Positions 60,279 through 64,000 of a stretch of DNA of 64,000 nucleotides are shown here, one piece after another. Below the pieces are notes generated by a model that made no database searches, had not been told where the DNA came from, and saw only the letters and a list, made by a program, of their open reading frames with translations. How positions within the stretch are numbered: position 1 is the stretch's first letter; every line of letters begins with the position of its first letter. Origin of the DNA: Prevotella intermedia ATCC 25611 = DSM 20706 (GTDB lineage Bacteria > Bacteroidota > Bacteroidia > Bacteroidales > Bacteroidaceae); the NCBI RefSeq assembly GCF_001953955.1, contig NZ_CP019300.1, forward strand, positions 1,488,001 to 1,552,000, read 5' to 3'. The translations under genes and the position numbers were made by a program.

Positions 60279-61379
60279 ATGAAAAAGTTAGGTTTATTGT
60301 TTGCTGCCGCAACATTGGCAGTATCTGCATCAGCACAGACAGTTGCAGAAAGTAAGACTTTCGACAACATTTACATCGGTATTAATGGTGGCGTTGCTAC
60401 TAAGACAACTGGCCACAAGTGGTTGAGAGACCTCAACCCTAACGCTGGTCTCCGCATCGGTCGTTATTTCACTCCTGTATTCGGTTTGGCAATTGAGGGT
60501 AACGCATACTTCTCTAATAAGCCTTGGAAATCAACAGGTACAGTGGTACGCTACATCAACACACAGTTGTTGGGTACTGTAAACTTGAGCAACTGGTTCG
60601 GTGGTTACGCTGGCGAGCCACGTTGCTTTGAAGTAAGCGCAGTTTACGGTCTTGGTTGGGGACACGTATTCAACCACAGAGACGATTTGGAGCCAATCAA
60701 CCGTATGACATCTAAGGCAGGTCTTGACCTTGCTTTCAACTTCGGTTCAAAGAAGCAATGGCAGATTTATATTGAGCCATCTATCAACTGGGCATTCCTC
60801 GGTCAGCATGAGGGTCGTACCAAGAATGATGGTGCAGGTCAATATGGCTACAACGCTTACTCTAACGGCGACCAACCAGTTTACAACATTCACAACTCAA
60901 TGGTTCAGTTGAACGCTGGTATCGTTTACAAGTTCAAGAACTCTAACGGTGCTCACAACTTCACCATCGTAACTCCACGCGACCAAGCTGAAATCGACGC
61001 TCTCAACGCACAGATTAACGAGCTCCGCAACCGCAAGCCAGAAGTTATCACTAAGGAAGTTGAAGTTATCAAGGAAGTACCTGCAGTTAAGGAATTCACA
61101 GTTTCTGACCTTGTATTCGTAACATTCGCTCAAGGTAAGTACAACCTTACATCAGAGGCTAAGGCAGCTCTTGACAACGTTAAGGCAGGTAGCCACGTAC
61201 AGGTTGTTGGTACAGCTTCTCCAGAAGGTGGTGCAGCACTCAACCAGAGATTGTCTGAAAACCGTGCTAAGGTGGTTGCTGACTACCTCAGAAGCCGTGG
61301 CGTTATCATAGACGAAGCTACTGGTAAGGGTGTTCAGGGTGTAACATCTAACCGCCTTGCAGTTGTTTACGTTAAGTAA
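60279..61379 (+). CDS. OmpA-family outer-membrane protein
   Basis: A 366-residue porin-like protein with signal peptide MKKLGLLFAAATLAVSASAQ and an N-terminal eight-stranded-type barrel domain (NIYIGINGGVATKTTGHKW to MVQLNAGIVYKFK). A coiled linker follows with a VITKEVEVIKEVPAVKE repeat, then a C-terminal OmpA peptidoglycan-binding domain (FAQGKYNLTSEAKAALDNV, then VVGTASPEGGAALNQRLSENRAK). It anchors the outer membrane to the wall. Codon use is strongly biased to a few codons (GCT, GGT, AAG, AAC, CGT), unlike its neighbours, which marks a very highly expressed gene. It forms its own unit between promoter and terminator. Confidence 0.96.
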   Translation: MKKLGLLFAAATLAVSASAQTVAESKTFDNIYIGINGGVATKTTGHKWLRDLNPNAGLRIGRYFTPVFGLAIEGNAYFSNKPWKSTGTVVRYINTQLLGTVNLSNWFGGYAGEPRCFEVSAVYGLGWGHVFNHRDDLEPINRMTSKAGLDLAFNFGSKKQWQIYIEPSINWAFLGQHEGRTKNDGAGQYGYNAYSNGDQPVYNIHNSMVQLNAGIVYKFKNSNGAHNFTIVTPRDQAEIDALNAQINELRNRKPEVITKEVEVIKEVPAVKEFTVSDLVFVTFAQGKYNLTSEAKAALDNVKAGSHVQVVGTASPEGGAALNQRLSENRAKVVADYLRSRGVIIDEATGKGVQGVTSNRLAVVYVK

Positions 61380-61419
61380 TTAGAAACGCAGAACAAGTAA
61401 TTATTAAATTACATAATCA

Positions 61420-61447
61420 AATCCTCGGTGCGAAAGTACCGAGGATT
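61420..61447 (+). terminator. Terminator of the OmpA-family gene
   Basis: A perfect 10-bp stem (AATCCTCGGT with ACCGAGGATT), 8-base loop, followed by TTTTATT. Confidence 0.92.
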
Positions 61448-61548
61448 TTTTATTATATACAAATAAAAAAAATGAGTTCAATAAGAAAATATTTGTGAGT
61501 TGATTTCACCTTTCTTATTTAAGGTAAATACAGGAAAACAAACATGGA

Positions 61549-61736
61549 TTTGTAAAGATAATTCTCTTAAAAAGTGATAACTGCGTTTTGACATTGCGAA
61601 AGCGGCTGTTTTGCAATGCAAAACCTACGCTTTTACCGTGCAAAACAGCCGCTTTTGGAACGCAAAACAATAGGTTTTGTAACGCATTGATGATTAAGAA
61701 GTTAAGAAACAAACGCACTTAGAAAAAATATTTACA
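61549..61736 (-). repeat. 188-bp palindromic repeat, copy I
   Basis: Minus orientation, state as copy A (outer GCGGCT, middle GCGTAG). It fills most of the 518-bp gap between the OmpA gene terminator and the thioesterase gene; a TACTTTTG box near 61857 may be the thioesterase -7 element. Confidence 0.95.
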
Positions 61737-61897
61737 ATATTATCATCTTTTTCCCGTCCATAAAATAAGTTTTTCGCCTTTCAGTTTCTACTATTCCTAA
61801 AATGGGCATAAAGTAAAATTAACGCCCATTATGCAAAGCATTTAAGAAAATAATCACTACTTTTGCATTAACAGATAACACAAAACAAATACAGAAT

Positions 61898-62665
61898 ATG
61901 AACAACTTACCAACAATAGGAAAATACCATTTTATGGCAGAACCGTTCCACTGCGACTTCACTAAGCATTTGTTTATAGGTCATTTAGGCAATAACCTTT
62001 TAAATGCAGCAGACTTTCACAGCAACGAACGGGGCTACGGAGTAAACTATCTGAACACTATAAACAAGACGTGGGTTTTAAGTCGCCTTGCCATAGAATT
62101 AGACGAAATGCCTACCATCTACGAAAAATTTACGGTGGAAACATGGGTAGATAGCGTAATGCGCTACTTCACGAACCGTAATTTCAAGATAGCAAACGAA
62201 GATGGACGTGTATATGGTTATGGAAAAAGTATCTGGGCAATGATTGATACCGAAACACGACAGCCCGTAGACATTCTGAAAGTAGATAATCAGACCATTC
62301 TAAAATATATAGAAACAAACTATGACAACCCTATCAAGAAGTCTTCAAGGGTGAAGTTGGACAACAACCTGATACTTCAGAAGTCGATTATAGCCAACTA
62401 CAGCGACGTAGACATTAACGGACACGTAAACTCCATAAAGTATATAGAGCATATTTTAGACCTTTTCCCACTTGAATGGTACAAACAACACGCCATAAGA
62501 AAATTTGATATTGCCTATATAACAGAATCGCACAATGACGAAACATTGAAGTTCTATACCGATAAGAAGATAGAAATGGTCAATGACGAGGTGGCTATAC
62601 AAATAACAAAATCAAACTCGGAAAGCGAAATAGAGGTATGCCGCTGTAAAATAACATTCGTTTAA
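61898..62665 (+). CDS. Acyl-ACP thioesterase
   Basis: Hydrolyses acyl-ACP to free fatty acid. The 255-residue protein is a double hot-dog fold of the FatA/FatB type. The first half has LLNAADFHSNERGYG and TWVLSRLAIELDEMP; the second has YSDVDINGHVNSIKYIEHILD with the Asn-x-His catalytic pattern (about residues 170-190). Bacterial members of this family are common in Bacteroidota and release medium or branched chains; chain length cannot be predicted. It is a single gene with no close partner. Confidence 0.92.
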   Translation: MNNLPTIGKYHFMAEPFHCDFTKHLFIGHLGNNLLNAADFHSNERGYGVNYLNTINKTWVLSRLAIELDEMPTIYEKFTVETWVDSVMRYFTNRNFKIANEDGRVYGYGKSIWAMIDTETRQPVDILKVDNQTILKYIETNYDNPIKKSSRVKLDNNLILQKSIIANYSDVDINGHVNSIKYIEHILDLFPLEWYKQHAIRKFDIAYITESHNDETLKFYTDKKIEMVNDEVAIQITKSNSESEIEVCRCKITFV

Positions 62666-62801
62666 AATTAGTGTAAGCTATTCCACCGCCATTCTATACA
62701 CCTTTTTCATACGCACGGAGAGGATAAAAACAAACAATAACACCTCTCTTTCAATATTAATATAAAATAATGCGAAAATTCACAATTAAATAATCTTATA
62801 T

Positions 62802-62832
62802 TTTGATTTTCCCCAATTATTCATTATATTTG
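62802..62832 (+). promoter_or_regulatory. Promoter of tkt
   Basis: TTTG at 62802-62805, 19 bases, TATATTTG at 62825-62832; an excellent match, 37 bases before the start codon. Confidence 0.85.
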
Positions 62833-62868
62833 CAAATAGAATAAATACATATTATTAATCTAAGTTTT

Positions 62869-64000
62869 ATGAACAACAACAAAGTTATGAACCGCGCGGC
62901 GGACAATATCAGAATTCTCGCTGCTTCCATGGTGGAGAAAGCAAAATCAGGACACCCTGGAGGAGCAATGGGCGGCGCAGATTTCATCAATGTCCTCTTT
63001 TCCGAATACTTGGTATTCGACCCTGAACAACCCGAATGGGCAGGTCGCGACAGGTTCTTTCTGGATCCTGGACACATGTCTCCAATGTTATATTCAGCAT
63101 TGGCACTTCAAGGAAAATTTACAATAGACGATTTAAAGGACTTCCGCCAATGGGGCTCTCCTACTCCTGGACACCCTGAACGTGATATTAAAAGAGGTAT
63201 AGAAAACACATCTGGTCCATTAGGACAAGGACATTCTTTCGCAGCAGGTGCAGCCGTAGCCGAGAAATTCCTCGAAGCACAATTGGGCAAGGAAGTTATG
63301 CAGCATAAAATTTACGCATACATCTCAGACGGTGGCGTTCAAGAAGAAATCTCACAAGGCGTTGGCCGTATTGCTGGCAACTTAGGTTTAAACAACCTGA
63401 TTATGTTCTACGACGCCAACGACATTCAGCTATCTACCGAATGTAACGAGGTAATGAACGAAGACACTGCTGCCAAATATAAGGCATGGGGGTGGAATGT
63501 GCTGACGTGCAACGGCAACGATGTAGACGAAATCCGACAAGCACTCGACGCTGCACTCACCGAGAAAGAACGCCCAACGCTTATCATTGGAAAAACCATT
63601 ATGGGAAAAGGTGCGCTCAAGGAAGACGGTACAAGCTACGAGCACAGTATCAAGACACACGGCGCACCACTTGGTGGAGACGCATATATAAATACGATTA
63701 AGAACTTAGGTGGCGATATTGACGACCCATTCAAAGTATTTCCCGAAGTGGCAGAACTCTATGCCAACCGCTTGAAAGAACTGAAAGGCATTGTTGAAAA
63801 GCGTCATAATGAAGAACAAAAATGGGCAGAAGCCAACCCTGAAAAGGCAAAACTATACAAAGAATGGTTTAGTGGCGAAGCACCAAAGATAGACTGGACG
63901 GCTGTAAACCAAAAAGCCGACATAGCTACACGTGCAGCAAGTGCAGCTTGTTTGAGCGTACTCGCAGAGCAAGTTCCTAATATGATATGTTCTTCTGCCG
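62869..64000 (+). CDS. tkt: Transketolase, 3'-truncated by window edge
   Basis: Transfers two-carbon ketol units in the pentose phosphate pathway with TPP. The ATG at 62869 begins MNNNKVMNRAADNIRILAAS; the frame stays open to the end of the window (377 codons visible of about 670). Seen are the TPP-domain motifs MVEKAKSGHPGGAMGGADF, PGHMSPMLYSALAL, ENTSGPLGQGHSFAAGAA and SDGGVQEEISQGV, where E. coli has GDGCLMEGIS. The pyrimidine-binding domain starts near the right edge (IATRAASAACLSVLAEQ). In the visible part it is intact. Confidence 0.97.
   Translation, partial: MNNNKVMNRAADNIRILAASMVEKAKSGHPGGAMGGADFINVLFSEYLVFDPEQPEWAGRDRFFLDPGHMSPMLYSALALQGKFTIDDLKDFRQWGSPTPGHPERDIKRGIENTSGPLGQGHSFAAGAAVAEKFLEAQLGKEVMQHKIYAYISDGGVQEEISQGVGRIAGNLGLNNLIMFYDANDIQLSTECNEVMNEDTAAKYKAWGWNVLTCNGNDVDEIRQALDAALTEKERPTLIIGKTIMGKGALKEDGTSYEHSIKTHGAPLGGDAYINTIKNLGGDIDDPFKVFPEVAELYANRLKELKGIVEKRHNEEQKWAEANPEKAKLYKEWFSGEAPKIDWTAVNQKADIATRAASAACLSVLAEQVPNMICSSA

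Overview
The window reads as a chromosomal segment of a Bacteroidota bacterium of the Prevotella type. Moderate G+C, many promoters of the Bacteroidota form (TTG or TTTG, then 19-22 bases, then TAnnTTTG), weak Shine-Dalgarno sites, a SusC-like TonB receptor, a split-P-protein glycine cleavage system and a PPi-dependent phosphofructokinase all point this way. A tryptophanase (indole formation) fits the P. intermedia / P. nigrescens group; the species is an inference.

Layout. 1-8000: end of a TPR gene, an unusual sigma-70 factor, a secreted phytase-like protein, the manC-gmd pair for GDP-4-keto-6-deoxymannose, two small winged-helix-like proteins and aspS. 8000-13000: an iron/xenosiderophore-type locus (TonB receptor plus DUF4374 lipoprotein, resembling XusA/XusB) followed by a TetR regulator. 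13000-20400: riboflavin synthase, a structured ncRNA candidate with its own promoter and terminator, then the operon gcvT-gcvH-gcvPA-gcvPB-lpdA read on the minus strand. 20500-22600: a repeat-rich island with an ISL3-family insertion sequence and a MITE with a perfect 8-bp target duplication. 22600-34600: a FadL-like outer-membrane protein, a Tyr/Trp/Gly-rich secreted protein, alpha-L-fucosidase, CutC, a double transglutaminase-like protein, PrmA, a membrane-anchored GH25 lysozyme and PFP. 34800-45900: lipid acyltransferase, a golvesin/amidase-like exported protein, a YgiQ radical-SAM enzyme, a HAD phosphatase, RarA, a D-2-hydroxyacid dehydrogenase and a TRIC channel. 46000-53100: tRNA-Arg(ACG), tryptophanase, NhaD, a Nudix hydrolase, a B3/B4 protein and a divergent NAD-dependent DNA ligase. 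53600-64000: a GYF-domain membrane protein, Ffh, FolD, a four-subunit 2-oxoacid:ferredoxin oxidoreductase operon, an OmpA-family porin, an acyl-ACP thioesterase and the start of transketolase.

The genes are mainly ordinary core metabolism of an amino-acid-fermenting anaerobe: glycine cleavage, tryptophan lysis and branched-chain or 2-oxoglutarate oxidation feed ferredoxin, NADH and one-carbon units (FolD).

The unusual content is intergenic. Nine copies of an approximately 188-bp palindromic element lie between genes, and the centre of each is an array of 17-bp units on an exact 22-bp pitch. The units come in two alternative arm sequences, arranged in two opposite configurations, and one copy has its middle segment inverted. 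Three further intergenic arrays, unrelated in sequence (cores TACACGTA, twice, and TGACGTCA, once), also have an exact 22-bp pitch. I know no named family for these and regard them as the most interesting signal in the window.
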